From Guillardia theta CCMP2712 (lineage: Eukaryota; Cryptophyceae; Pyrenomonadales; Geminigeraceae), in assembly GCF_000315625.1 (NCBI RefSeq), contig NW_005434619.1:317879-381878 (forward strand): 64,000 bases of DNA, written 5' to 3'. Positions 36,750 to 53,723 of the stretch are shown one piece after another. Made by a program: the position numbers and the translations under genes. The stretch's first letter is position 1, and each line of letters opens with the position of its first letter. Below the pieces are notes generated by a model. It was given only the letters and a program-made list of their open reading frames with translations. It was not told where the DNA came from and did no database searches.

Positions 36750-38621
36750 TCACAGATCCCGCACATTGAACGAGCTGTCGTCCATCTTATCTAGAGCTAT
36801 CCTAACTGGCTCCAACCCTGGCTCGTTGAGAATACTCGCAAGCATGTGACTTGGATTTGATTTCTCCTTCTCCCCTGACGCTGTCTCCTTCACCAGCTCT
36901 CCACTGAGTACAAACTTGAGAAGGGAAGGCGAGAAACCAGCTAGCAGGGTCACTCCGGGCGTGTCTGACTTCACTGGAAATCCGTCTGAGGATGAATTGA
37001 CATTCCAGAAGATGATGTGGGGCGGCTCTATCGGCCGGCCATACAGGCGCATTCCCTCCTGCCTGAAGAGCTGCTTCATGTTGTCGTGAGCTGTCTTGGG
37101 GTCCTGTCCCGCCGCTTCATCGAACTGCATGTCTGAGATGATGAGCAAGTTGGGGATCTCGTCGGGCTGGAGACCCTTGCTGCGGACCAGCTCCAGGATG
37201 AGTTTCATGGCCTTGTACACATCCGTGTTGCCACCCCAGTCTGCTCGCATCAGTGACTTCACTTTGTCGACTATGTTGGTGCAGCCTTGCAGCTTGTGCC
37301 ATGAAGGCCTCTCAGAGAAGGTCAGGACGAGGTCCCTATACGCTGGGTGGGATACTTCGGAGCAGAGGATTCCAAGGGCGATAGAGACGAACATCGGGGT
37401 GCCGCTCATGGATCCAGACACGTCTGACATTGCGATCGTTTTCCCGAGATCCACAGGTCGTTTAGAATCCGATTCCAATGCCTTTGCCTCGAGCACATCT
37501 TGGACGATGGAGAGCAGCTCGGATTTCTGTTCGGTGCTTTCATTCCCTGCCTTGACTGCAAGATGGTCGTCAAGGTCTTGGGACATCGCTGAGAGCTCTG
37601 CTTTCCTGTTTGAGATCATCTCCTCGACATTTTCCCGCACTTTTTCCCATAGAACCCCACAGATTTCTCGGACAGCCCCTGAGCAACGCTTCATGCCAAG
37701 GATCTTCTGTACAATCTCGTGAGGGAAAAGCTGCTTCCCATTCAGGGTCTTCTCGCGTGTCGCCTCAAGAAACGTTTCACGGCACTTCATCCGACTCTCT
37801 TCCGAGGAACGCATTTCTTCACCTTTGACCTCCTCATTGAGGAAAGCTTTCATGTACCTCTGCACCGCCAGGGAAGGGACAGTGTTGAATTGTATGGTAT
37901 CCCACTGGTTCGAGCTCATCTTCACCTCGGGGACATCCAAGGCTCTCCTCAGCTCGGACAACATCCTGCGGTATTTGCTCTTGACGTACCGGCCGGCTCT
38001 GACGGGATCTTTTGTCGATGTCAGGACATCACCATAGAGCTTCTGACAGATGCTTCGGGTCGCTCCGAGCTCGCGTCCAAACGCATGACCCTCGGAGGGT
38101 GCGAACTTTGCGCACAGAGAGAGTTTGGGTACCAGCCCTTGCTCTTGAGCTTCCGTTAGCTCTCTGTAATCGGTTTTGAGCTGATCAGCAAACAAAGTCC
38201 AGACTCTGTCTGCGATAACATCATAGTCATCCTGCTGCATACCTGCACCTTTGCAATTTTGCAACAGGAGCAACAGGTCCTTCCAATATCCAAAGCTGGG
38301 AACAATGACGAGAAGCTCGAGCACCACTGAGGGGAAATATTTGTACAGAACTCGCATCATGATCAAGAAAAGTTTGCGCTCTCCCTTTCCTCCCCTGCAC
38401 CAACGAGTCTGGAACGCCAGCACGAAAAGCGATTTGACGGTTTGGACGTCGCCGTGCTGTTGAGCCTCCACTAGCACGTCACGTACTGAGTCTTTGATCT
38501 GCTCCTCTTGCAAGCCTCGCACGAGCTTGGAGAGGAGCGCGAGGAGAGGTTCACCAAACGAAGCGGGGTCTAGTTCCCAATGACCATTGCACCCCTTGGT
38601 GTAGGCCACGGTGGAAGCCAT
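36750..38621 (-). CDS. DUF2828 / von Willebrand A-like protein, intronless
   Basis: A single frame of 623 residues from MASTVAYTKGCNGHWELDPA. An N-terminal helical region includes TRWCRGGKGERKLFLIMMRV and FPSVVLELLVIVPSFGYWKD, both typical of DUF2828. A vWA domain with a MIDAS-like site follows (TIAMSDVSGSMSGTPMFVSI, DxSGS), then GNTDVYKAMKLILE and LLIISDMQFDEA. The C-terminus reads PHIIFWNVNSSSDGFPVKSD and GVTLLAGFSPSLLKFVLSGE. DUF2828 proteins occur in plants, fungi, protists and mimivirus-type giant viruses; their function is unknown, but the fold is related to Ro60/TROVE-type RNA-binding proteins. The frame is open upstream to 38792 but that part is Leu/Pro/Ser low complexity. Being intron-free over 1.87 kb is unusual here. 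Confidence 0.85.
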   Translation of the reverse strand: MASTVAYTKGCNGHWELDPASFGEPLLALLSKLVRGLQEEQIKDSVRDVLVEAQQHGDVQTVKSLFVLAFQTRWCRGGKGERKLFLIMMRVLYKYFPSVVLELLVIVPSFGYWKDLLLLLQNCKGAGMQQDDYDVIADRVWTLFADQLKTDYRELTEAQEQGLVPKLSLCAKFAPSEGHAFGRELGATRSICQKLYGDVLTSTKDPVRAGRYVKSKYRRMLSELRRALDVPEVKMSSNQWDTIQFNTVPSLAVQRYMKAFLNEEVKGEEMRSSEESRMKCRETFLEATREKTLNGKQLFPHEIVQKILGMKRCSGAVREICGVLWEKVRENVEEMISNRKAELSAMSQDLDDHLAVKAGNESTEQKSELLSIVQDVLEAKALESDSKRPVDLGKTIAMSDVSGSMSGTPMFVSIALGILCSEVSHPAYRDLVLTFSERPSWHKLQGCTNIVDKVKSLMRADWGGNTDVYKAMKLILELVRSKGLQPDEIPNLLIISDMQFDEAAGQDPKTAHDNMKQLFRQEGMRLYGRPIEPPHIIFWNVNSSSDGFPVKSDTPGVTLLAGFSPSLLKFVLSGELVKETASGEKEKSNPSHMLASILNEPGLEPVRIALDKMDDSSFNVRDL

Positions 38622-38791
38622 GATCAGGAGGGCGGAGGACGGGCGGCTAGGTGAAGGGACGGAGGGCAAGCTCGAGAGAGAGGAGGGGAGAGGAGGGCGG
38701 GGGGATGGGAGGTCGAGAAGGAGGAGGTGTGAGGGAGGGAGGACGAGCAGGAGGAGGAGCCTCGGAGGAGAGCGGTAAGGTTTTATAGTCA

Positions 38792-39010
38792 TTTACTCAA
38801 AGTTAAGTTAAAATTAGTACGAGTCGGTTGGATTTTTCCTTGTTTGTGGTCGACAGCCTGTTGCAGTGGTAGGATTGCGATGCGACCCCCCGGACGGGCA
38901 CCGGGGCCGGGCCGGGGAGTCTCCGAGTCGGATCCGGAGTCCCGGGCCGGCAGCCGGCCCGGACTCCGAGGGTTCAGGCGGGCCCGGGGCCAGCGCCGAC
39001 CGTGTCCTGC
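38792..39010. repeat. 33-bp dispersed repeat copy plus GC-rich palindromic block
   Basis: TTTACTCAAAGTTAAGTT...TTAGTACGAG (38792-38823) is followed 60 bp later by CCGGGGCCGGGCCGGGG-type DNA. Inside, 38936-38967 forms a near-perfect hairpin with GGAGTC at one side, GACTCC at the other and arms rich in CCGGGCCGG. The block ends near 39010 and AT-rich DNA resumes. Confidence 0.82.
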
Positions 39011-39312
39011 ACTGAGTCACGGCGGGTACCTGAATTTAAAATTTTATAGTTGAATTCACGTCATTTTTCTTTTCAAATCTAGTAACGAGATTTCAATTCT
39101 AACACCGGATATAGAAAAACTGAGCCTTCCATGACAGCCAGGGGAAGCAGCAGGACGGAGGCGACGCGAGCGATGGCGAAGGAGTGAATATGAAGCATGC
39201 AGGTGGATGATAACAAGAGATGAATGCCGTTCAAGGCCATCGGAGTCCTCCAAGGTTGGTAGCAGCCCTCGTTCTCGGATGCTAGGAGGAGGTGGGCCAC
39301 GTTGAAGAAGCG

Positions 39313-42300
39313 ATGCTAAGCTCTTCATTCGATGCCGGCCATACGCCCATGAGGCGCGCAGATTTCGGTGACTATGACGATGATGATAACAGACGTAGGG
39401 ACAAGCTCAGAGAGCAGGAGAGCGGTGTCCTCTTCGCTGGGATGGAGGGAGACATGGTGCAAGATGATCGCAAGGCTGAGTCGAGGTGGGCCCGAGAGAA
39501 GAAGAGGATGGAGGCGGATTTGAGGAGGAAAGAGGCGGAGATCTCTCATCTAGAGCGGAGATTAAAGATGTCCAAGGAGAACATGCGGACGGTCTTGTCT
39601 GAGAACGAAAGCAGCCAGGACACGATGAAGGTTGAAATCAACGAGCTAAAGCAAATGTTAGCCAGAAAAGACGGAGAGATTCTTGCTCTGCAGCACAAGT
39701 CAACAATAGCCCATCCAAGGCATCATGATCATCATCCAGGCTCGCACCACGAGGATTCAAGAAACTCTGACGCCAGCGATGCTGCGAGAATTATGAAGGA
39801 GCTGCGGGAGGCTGCGGATCAGTTTTCCAAGGGAGCTGTCGGTTCAGACGCAGACGTGAAAGAGATCTTGCTGAAAGTCCTTCAAGACTCAGCGCAGAAC
39901 AGGAAAGAGATTGAAAGACTGCAAGAGGAGAAACGTGAGCTTGAGGTGAAGGTTCATATTTTACGTGGTCCCCGGTGACCTCGTATTTGACAGGCTGCCG
40001 TTGAAGAGATGAGGACGGTTTGCATCGACAAGATTGTCTCAAGGGCGGTAGAGGATGAAGAGCGTTCAAGTCAGAAGGAGAGACAGGATGCGGTTGCCTC
40101 GAACGAGAGTGAGAATGAGATCAGAGTTCAAGAGCTGCGCACGAGGGTTAAAGAGTTGAACGAGGAGATTCATGAGCGCGACCGTCAGATCTCAGAGGCG
40201 ATGAGGAGAGTGGAAGAGGAGAAAGCAAGAGCAGACAAAGCAGGGCAGAAGATCGTCAAGAAGATGACTGCTCAGACGGAAGAGCACCTGCGGACCATCG
40301 CAGCGCAGGCCCGTCAGATCAATCAGATCGAATCCAACCTGAGGAAGGCCATTGAGAAGTACGAAGAAGCCAAGGAGCTTCAAACCTCGTGGTCTACCTC
40401 TGCAGAGTTGTGCACAAGAGATTTCGAAGCTCAAATGGCAAGGTTGGAAAAGACTCTCGATGATTCACACAAGTTCTCGTTGGAGCTTCTTGCCACTGTG
40501 GATCAACTGAACGCGCAGAATCGACAATTGGAGAACGCCTTGATGCAGGAAAGAAATGACGGCAAGCAGGCGGACGATGTTCTCGAAGTTCTGATCTCTC
40601 AGCTTGCTGACTTGGAGTCGGACTTGTCATGCTTTCGGTCCTGCTGGAGTGGAGATTTTCCATCAAGCGAGGGGGGGGACACTCAAAACCTCCTCCCCAA
40701 CTTTGATGAGCTCAAGACGCGTCAAGGAATCGAGTTGTTTGAGAGCCTGAAAATCTTCTCTGGGACATTTGAGTTAGGGGGAACTTTGACGCGGGATGGT
40801 CAGTACGTCTCAACGCTCGAGGACAAGCTTCAAAAGGCGTACGAGAAGATTCATTGCCTCGAAGAGGAAGTGAGTTCTTAATCCTACCCAGCTGTTGTCA
40901 GGAGATCTTACTTGCGATGTGTTCCCCTTCAGGTGAAAGAGCTCAACGAGGACTGTCAGAAGATGCATGATTCATGGCAGAAGGAGTGTGAGGAGAGGAT
41001 CAAACAAGTCGAAAACCTCACTGCCAAGAATGCTCGACAAGCGGACACTCTGTCACACCTCACTTCTGAGATCGCCATCCTGAAGGCTTCTTGTGCCTGC
41101 CCACCTTCTCCCGGAAGGTGTCGCATCCTCCCTCCACCTCTCCCCCTCTCCCTCCCCCACCTCAATCCCACCTATCTTCCTGTGTCTCTCTCCCCTCCTC
41201 TCCGTGCCTCTTCCTCTTCCTCTACCTTTACCTCTTCCTCTTCCTCTGCTTCTACCCCTCTAGCAAGTGTCTGACGTCATCGAGCAGCTTGAATGGATCG
41301 CTTGCCGTCCCCTCGTCGCCAGGGAAGCCTCAGACGCAGTACTCGAAGCGAGAGGAGGGAAACGCCATCGACGTGTCTCACGACGCAGACACCACCGAGG
41401 AGGATCTGTCGGAGGCCTGGAGCGTGTTGAGCTCCACGGGCGGGGCTCAGCGCTCGCAGGATTGGGAGCAGACCAACCCCGAGCAGCTGCAGGTGAACAA
41501 ACTCAGGCAGGCGATCGACATGCTGCAGCGGCGCGTGCGCGACCAGGAGGCGAAGGCGAACAAGTTCCAGACTGAGAGCCAGCTGGAGCGATCGCGATCT
41601 GTGGCACAGAGAGCAGACATGCAGCGGCAGGTGATGCAGCAAGTGGACGAGCTGTCGCGGCAGCACAAGGTGGTTTCAGACCTCACCCAGGCTCTAGAGC
41701 AAATGCACCTCGAGCTGAAGGCCTCAAGGGAGCGAGAAGCGGAACTGACCACGAGGGTACAGCAGATGGAAGAGGAGGAGAAGCAGATCCACCGCGCGAG
41801 CAAGCAGAGCTGGACGAGCGAGGGATGCGAGTTCGAGAATTCGCACCTGAGGGCAGAGGTGGAAGACCTTCGGCTGTGCCTTCAAGCAGCTAAGGACAAC
41901 ACGTCACTAGTGAGGGAGGGGATGGCTCTGAAGCTTCTGCGGGTAAAGTGCTTCCTTGCCTCCCTTCCTCTCCTTCCATTCTTGATGATGCTTCCATCGC
42001 TCTGATCCCTCACCTCCTTCCCTACTCATCTTCCTCCCCCAACTTCTTCCTCTCCCTCTCCTTTTCTCTTTCCCTCTCTCTCTCGCTCCCTTCTCCTCTT
42101 CCTCTTTGCTGCTCTCTTCTCCTCTCTTCTCCTCTCTTCTCCTCTCTCTTGTGCTCCTGCCCGATGACGCTGCCCATCGTTGTGCAGGTGGAGAGCAAGT
42201 TGAGAGACAAGGAGATCGAGTGCTTCCGGCTGCGGGAGCTCCTAGGCCTCTCCTCTTCCTCCTCGCCCGACCCACTGGAGGGAAGCGAGTCCCTGCGGGC

Positions 42301-45300
42301 CAAGTCAACCACAGACTTCCACGTGAACCCAGCCCAGGTGCTGCGAGAGTTTCTCTCCTCCCCTCGGGCTCCAGCAAGGAGCCAGAGGGAGCAGGAGAAG
42401 GAGGAAGGGAAGAGTGGAGGGCAGGACGGGGAGAGGGTTAAGGATCTAGAGGAAGAGCTTCAGAGGAAGGAGGAGGCGGCTAGAGAGTTGGTCAAGAGCC
42501 TCAAGGAGGAGCATGACCTGGTCAAACGGGAGCTACAAGGAAGGATCAATGAGCTGGAGGTGGGTTTCTTTCCGTCGAGCAGCCTGAAGGTGGACATGGG
42601 GTGAACGTTTGCGCAGGAGGAGCTGAAGCAGAAGACTGTGTTTGTGGAATCGCCGATCAGACCTGTAAGATGTTTTCTTCCGATCCCCCTTGTCGTTGGC
42701 ATCACGAATCCTCACGGTTGGTCAAACTTGCAGAAATCCAGCTATCCCTCAGCAGAGCTGAATGGAGAAGCAGGGTTTTCCAACGACTCCTCACATGGCT
42801 CCAGTAAGATCTGACGCGGAGAGGGTTTGTGGATGACGTATACTTGTCAATAGAAACTTTCGGTAGCGAGAGAGCTCTGCATGCAAAGGAGCAGGTTGGC
42901 TGTCATGGAGTCTGGTTGTTAGACCTGACAAGAGGCTTCATAGGAGAAGATGAAACATTGGTTGAAGATTGCAGAGGTGTTTGTTGCTGCCCGTGGTTGC
43001 TGTTGTGTTCTGAGCCCTGCGGTGTGAAAACAGAAGAAGGGGCCAGTAGCCGACGATTCTGTTGACACTGAGATGGTGAAGAAGCTTGTCATCCAGCTGC
43101 TGGTTGTTGACGTTGATCCTGATTGAGGGGTTGTTGAGCTGAAGGTTGGCAGGCCGAGACTGAAGAGCTTCAGAGCTTCGTTGAGCTGCACAGTGACGTC
43201 ATCATCGCCGATGACGGCAAGCTGTCCGATGACGAGGCAACAAGGTCTCGTTGCTCACAGGGTGCTGTGTTTGAGGACTAATGGTGGGAGCAGCGAGCAA
43301 GGCAAGCTGCTGCCGTCCGGTGCCGAGGACCGAAGCGCGGAGTTGGCGGAGCTGCAACAAGCGATCAGCAGGAAAGAGCAGATGGTGGCATGGCTGCGCT
43401 CCAAGGTAAGGGAGGGATGATGAGGGAGGAGTTTGGGAGCTGACTGACGATGGTAGATCATGAGATTCGCAGACCTGCTGAAGGACTTGAGGGATGACAG
43501 CATAACGAGTCTGAGGCAGAAGGACAAGCTCATAGCCGAGCTGCAGCTGGAACTCACGAACGCCGCGGAGAAGGGACAGGACGAGCACGGTCACGTTGAG
43601 CTGCGGCAGGATGTCGCAAGGAAGGAGCTATGCTCTCAAGAGACGCAGACTGGGACCGTTGGAGTGGAAGAGAAACAGACGGGGACAGGAGGGGAGGAGG
43701 AGGAGGACGTGAGGTTTTCGATCCTCAAGCCGGATGCTGTCGACAAGGACGCGACCATCTCTCAGCTCAACGATGAGATCAAGAAACTTCGGTGACTGCT
43801 CTTGCCCTTCCTCCTCCTCCTCCTCCTCCTCCTCCTCCTCCTCCTCCTCCTCCTCCTCCTCCTCCTCCTCCTCCTCCTCCTCCTCCTCCTCCTCCTCCTC
43901 CTCCTCCTCCTCCTCCTCCTCCTTCCTCAGGACTCTGACCGCTTTTGTGAAACCTCAGCGAGCTGGTTCTGTCGCAGAGCGATCAGATTTCTGTCTTGCA
44001 AGACGAGGTGGGCTTGTTGTCTTTCGTTGTCAAGAGCTCATGGCATGTCAAGGCCCTCGCGTACCTGAAGAAGAACGCGTCTGTCGTCAAGAGCGGTCCC
44101 CTCACGCTCTGTTAAGACTCAGCGGTTGATGGTGTGGCCTTGTAGACGTGTCGTCAAGGCTGCAGGTGGAGGAAGCGTGCTCGCGGCAGGTGGACAAGCT
44201 GGTGCAAGAGATTGCTGGTAAAGCGCGTCAAGTGAGATGGTCGACCGTTGAGAGTTTGCGGCAGCTGCTGGTCGGGAGCTGAGGGAAGTCAGCGTTGAGG
44301 TGAGAGCCTCTGACAGGAAGCAGCGGCATGGCTGAGGGAGAGGCAGGTGGAGATGGGGCTGGAGCACATGAGGGCGACGAGCGAAGAGGTGGAGGGACTG
44401 GGAATGAGGCAGGAGTGACGAGAATGGTCAGGATGAGGAGAGTTTGCTGCAGGAACGGCGGGCAAGGGACGCGCTAGAGGCGGGTGAGCTCGCCATCGAC
44501 CTGCTGTGGTTGTCGCTGACGTGCTGCGTTGCCTTGCAGAGCTGGGGGTGCTGAGGGAGCGCGTGCAACGATATGAGGAAGAGCGGAAGGACGAGAGGGA
44601 GAAGGCGGGGGGAGAGGAGAAACGCGAGAAGAGAGAGTCGTACTTGAGCCTGAGCAACATGACAATGCCGGTGGAGGAGAAAACGCAAATGATCATCGAG
44701 CTGAAGGCCAAGGTGAGGAGGAGCAGGGGCAGGAGGAAGGAAGGAGGAGAGCGAAGGGAGGAGAGCGGGAGAGCGAGGGGAGGAGAGCGAAAGGGAGGAG
44801 GTTGAGAAGATCGGGAAGGAGTAGGGGAGGGAGGGGCATCAGTGGGAGGAGGCGAAGAGTGGGAGGGAGGAGGAAGAGTTGCTGGTCGTCTGCTGACATG
44901 CCAGCAGATCTCCCAGCTGTACAAGGAGCTGAAGGAAGGGGAGGAGAACATGCTGCTGCTCACCAAGAAGTACGACATGATGAAGGTAGGGAGACAAGGA
45001 CAAGGGCAGGAAGGGATCAGGAGGGGGAGTAGGAGGGGGAGGAGGAAGAGGAGGAAGCGGAATAGACGAGGACGATAGAAGCATGGGGGAGGGAGCAGCG
45101 AGGAGAGAGGAGGCAGGAGGAGGAGAGGGAGAGGGCACATAGTCTGCGCATTTTGATCATCATCACAGAGGAACATGAAGACGTACAAGCTGGACGTGGC
45201 GGGCAAGATCGGGCAGCTCCGTGAGCAGCTGCAGGACAAGGTTCCTTGCTGGAGGGCTGGGCTGCCTCGTCTGATCGCGGAGCAGGAGGAGGAACTGCGG

Positions 45301-45358
45301 GAGCTGGAGAAGAAGAGTGGAAAGACTTCGCACAAGAACTGAGAGAGGAGGAGGAGGA
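39313..45358 (+). CDS. Large multi-exon coiled-coil protein (golgin- or centrosome-like), 3' end in assembly gap
   Basis: Starts MLSSSFDAGHTPMRRADFGD. Exon 1 (39313-39945) joins exon 2 (39994-40869), then 40933 onward; nearly everything is heptad-type coiled coil: KKRMEADLRRKEAEISHLER, VKELNEEIHERDRQISEAMR, QLNAQNRQLENALMQERNDG, VKELNEDCQKMHDSWQKECE, KLRQAIDMLQRRVRDQEAKA, DLTQALEQMHLELKASRERE, VESKLRDKEIECFRLRELLG, VKDLEEELQRKEEAARELVK, EELKQKTVFVESPIRP, LAELQQAISRKEQMVAWLRS, FADLLKDLRDDSITSLRQKD, ELGVLRERVQRYEEERKDER, ISQLYKELKEGEENMLLLTK. A segment near 43035-43100 (KGPVADDSVDTEMVKKLVIQ) weakly recalls the GRAB region of golgins. Introns hold long (CTC)n or (CTCCT)n tracts. Exon borders after 42600 are approximate. 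No stop reached before the gap at 45359. Confidence 0.7.
43809..43923. repeat. (CTC)n trinucleotide array, about 38 copies
   Basis: An uninterrupted CTC/TCC run in an intron of the coiled-coil gene, the longest perfect trinucleotide array in the window. Confidence 0.97.
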
Positions 45359-45889
45359 NNNNNNNNNNNNNNNNNNNNNNNNNNNNNNNNNNNNNNNNNN
45401 NNNNNNNNNNNNNNNNNNNNNNNNNNNNNNNNNNNNNNNNNNNNNNNNNNNNNNNNNNNNNNNNNNNNNNNNNNNNNNNNNNNNNNNNNNNNNNNNNNNN
45501 NNNNNNNNNNNNNNNNNNNNNNNNNNNNNNNNNNNNNNNNNNNNNNNNNNNNNNNNNNNNNNNNNNNNNNNNNNNNNNNNNNNNNNNNNNNNNNNNNNNN
45601 NNNNNNNNNNNNNNNNNNNNNNNNNNNNNNNNNNNNNNNNNNNNNNNNNNNNNNNNNNNNNNNNNNNNNNNNNNNNNNNNNNNNNNNNNNNNNNNNNNNN
45701 NNNNNNNNNNNNNNNNNNNNNNNNNNNNNNNNNNNNNNNNNNNNNNNNNNNNNNNNNNNNNNNNNNNNNNNNNNNNNNNNNNNNNNNNNNNNNNNNNNNN
45801 NNNNNNNNNNNNNNNNNNNNNNNNNNNNNNNNNNNNNNNNNNNNNNNNNNNNNNNNNNNNNNNNNNNNNNNNNNNNNNNNNNNNNNNNN
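45359..45889. other. Assembly gap (531 N)
   Basis: Gap inside or just after the coiled-coil gene. Preceded by a GAGGAGGAGGA tract. After the gap the sequence is AT-rich, then C/T-rich, with a GGGG run at 46061-46073. Confidence 0.99.
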
Positions 45890-46453
45890 TTATAATTAAG
45901 ATAATAAAATCAAACTTAATTCGAAGTTCATCTCCGGACCACGACAACCCCACAATCTCGGCGTCAAAGAACACCAACTCGCAGACCCCCCACCCTCTTC
46001 GATGGGTTTCCCCACACCGTTTTCTTCCTTCACTTTCATCTTTCAGCCACTCCCCCTCCCCGGGGGGGGGGGGGGCCACCACCCCTTCACCTCCACCTCC
46101 GCCTCCTCCTCCTCCTCCTCCTCCTCCCCTCCCCCCATCCTTCCCCCACCTCTCTCTTCCTCCCCTTCCCTTCTTCCTTGCTTCTCCTCCCTCCTCGCTT
46201 TGCTCACTTGCTCTCGCAGCTCACGCGAGGGGCTTCTCTTCTGGAGGCACAAGCTGCCGAGCGACTTGACAAGGAGCCTTCCGGCATGAGGACGGAGAGA
46301 GCACCGGGAAGTAGCGAATGCAATGCGGGGAGGAGGAGGAGGAGGAGGAGGAGGAGGAGGCTACTGTGATGATGATGAGATGATGTATTGTTATGGACTG
46401 AGAGAGGATATGTACGAAAGTTGAAAGTGAAGGAAGAAAACAGCGTGAGGAAA
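45890..46453. other. Spacer after the gap, no gene seen
   Basis: C/T-rich with CCTCCT repeats and a GGAGGA array (46327-46361). It could contain the last exon of the coiled-coil gene, but no splice-supported coding segment was found. Confidence 0.5.
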
Positions 46454-51847
<5,394 letters not shown>

Positions 51848-52202
51848 TGCTAGGGTACGGTAGTATAAATTATGGGGTAGTACAAATTGCTCTGAATATT
51901 TCGAGTGATTTATTTGCTATTATTACTTATAAATTCAAATACTTTTGACAAATTTCAACAAGTTTTCATAAAATTGAACATACGTGAAATATTGGGGGTA
52001 GGGGTATCGAAGGGGTAGGGTAATCATCGGAAGGGTGGGAGGTAGGAGATGAACTGAGATGCTGCTGAGATGAACTCATACAGCACCTATCTGAAAGGCC
52101 CGGTGGCGGTAGTGTCGGGTGCTCACCCTCAGCGGGGGGATGAGGGCGAGATACAGAGTGGTTGGAAGGGGCGATGGCGGGAGAAAGATAAGGGAAGCAG
52201 GC
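51848..52202. other. Intergenic, head-to-head promoter region of RecQ and B9D2 genes
   Basis: An AT-rich stretch (51850-51985) followed by G-rich words GGGGGTAGGGGTATCG and GGGGTAGGGTAATC (51990-52025). The two genes point away from each other, so this 350-bp stretch probably carries a shared promoter. Confidence 0.5.
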
Positions 52203-53446
52203 ATGGCGAGTGTGCATATCCTTGGTCACATCTATGGCGCGGTAAGTGAGACGATGTTGAGGTCCATGGCTCCATCCCTCGTCGGGCCATGTCCTCTCAC
52301 CTGTTGTGTCGAAGGATGCTCCCTCTCACTCGTTGCAACAGAGAGGAGTTGGGTCGATTTGGACCAATTATCTGCTGAGAGCGGTAGGAGAAATGATTGC
52401 ATGATGGCTCGAAACAGACCACTGACCTGATGAATCTGTTGTGTAGGGTGGAGGACAGGCTCTGTGGTGCCGATGGGAGATCGTGGTTGAGGACAACCTT
52501 CGATGGACCAAAGAGCATGGAACGATCTATGAAGATGGAGAGATGTTGAGAGACCAACATGGAAACGCGGTAGCTCTGGAAGACCATTTTGTCCGACATG
52601 CCCTTTTGCATGCTGATTCTTGTCAGGCTCTGAGCGAAGTCGGACAAACACAATGCTGTGAGTGCTCCCCTGGGGGACTGGCTGTCTGGTCCCATCCTGT
52701 CGACGTGAAGTACCGAACGACATCTCTGACGGGTATGAATACTCCGCAAGCTCCTGCCTCATCGTAGAGGTTACATGAGAATATCTGAAACTCGTTGCTG
52801 CCAGGATGGCCATCGATGCTCTTCGAGGTATGGTCACAGGTAGATCTGTTCTTACATGGTTTCAGCTGGTTAAGGTTGCATGGTGACGAACAGGACGGCG
52901 GAGGAAGGAACGAGATAGTGGGATATGCTGTATGCCACATACCTGCAGCTCCTGGATTCCACGAGATAGAGGTCCGATACTGGCTCTTGTTTCCACTGCA
53001 CAGGCTCGGGGTGATATGTACTCAGGTTCCTATCTGGAGACCCTTGGCGAGTCAAGGAGAGCGGGGCTGGTGGAGGCGGATGTAAAAGAACTGGCTGCCA
53101 GAATGCCTCTCATATCTACTTCAGGAGCAAATCGTTGAGCGGGTGGTTCCTGGGGATCTGGCCACGTCTCAACGACGATGGTTCCTCTGCGACGCGTACC
53201 TTCACGACGGCAGCGAAGAATGTACTGTACAATCCTATCAACTTCACAAAGGTTTTGCTCTCGATCGTCAACTTAGTTCTTTCATGTGACGAGCGGGGCT
53301 GGCAGGAGCGGTCGGCAATCGAAACCGTAGGGACAGGCAGCCTGATGGTCAAGCTTTCTGTCATCACCAGAGGGTTCGACAAGTACGGTCCTGGGACCAA
53401 CCTCGCTGTGGAGGAAGCTTGGAGAAAGCAGCAGGGAGAGTTGTAG
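52203..53446 (+). CDS. B9D2: B9 domain-containing protein 2 (ciliary transition zone)
   Basis: Exon 1 (52203-52241) MASVHILGHIYGA; exon 2 (52447-52732) LWCRWEIVVEDNLRWTKEHG ... SEVGQTQ ... GGLAVWSHPVDVKYRTTSLT; exon 3 (52805-52839) GWPSMLFEVWSQ; exon 4 from 52894 DGGGRNEIVGYAVCHIPAAP; then VPIWRPLASQGERGWWRR, SKSLSGWFLGIWPRLNDDGS and, after an intron near 53253-53308, ERSAIETVGTGSLMVKLSVI, TRGFDKYGPGTNL to the stop at 53446. Phases agree at each join. The order and motifs (WSHPID-like, GWP...VWSQD.FG, GYG..HIP..PG, final R.FDKYG) are those of B9D2, partner of B9D1 and MKS1 in the tectonic/B9 gate at the base of cilia. An insertion (TIYEDGEMLRDQHGNAVALE) lies before the GQTQ motif and is longer than in animals. 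Confidence 0.9.
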
Positions 53447-53578
53447 AACGGCGTGGAACAGTATCGGAGCCGCAAGTTTCAAGTTTCGAAAGTTCACTGA
53501 GCCTCACGTCGCGTCACGGCGTGATGGTGACTCCGAGGGAGCTGATCGGACCACGGAGTCGGATTTCTGAGTCGGGCA

Positions 53579-53596
53579 GCCTGAGGATCCTCAGGC
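53579..53596. repeat. Perfect 18-bp palindrome
   Basis: GCCTGAGGATCCTCAGGC, in a short GC-rich block (53500-53615) that also has CGGACCACGG paired with CCGTGGT. It sits 130 bp upstream of a 33-bp repeat copy, so it may be an eroded relative of the GC-rich blocks. Confidence 0.8.
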
Positions 53597-53723
53597 TAAG
53601 TCCGTGGTTCAAGTATTAAAAATGTTTCTTATGATCACCGTCAAGTCTGCGATTGGAAAATGACTCGCCGTTTGGCCAGTGCGACAGTGTCAGGGTCAAG
53701 CCTCCTCGACTATCCTGATTGTC

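Noticed and set aside
43734-44129. Poly-Ser and poly-Leu frames
   Set aside because: Products of the CTC array in an intron of the coiled-coil gene.
52232-52837. A 201-codon open frame on the minus strand
   Set aside because: Antisense to B9D2 exon 2, which has strong family motifs and consistent splice phase.
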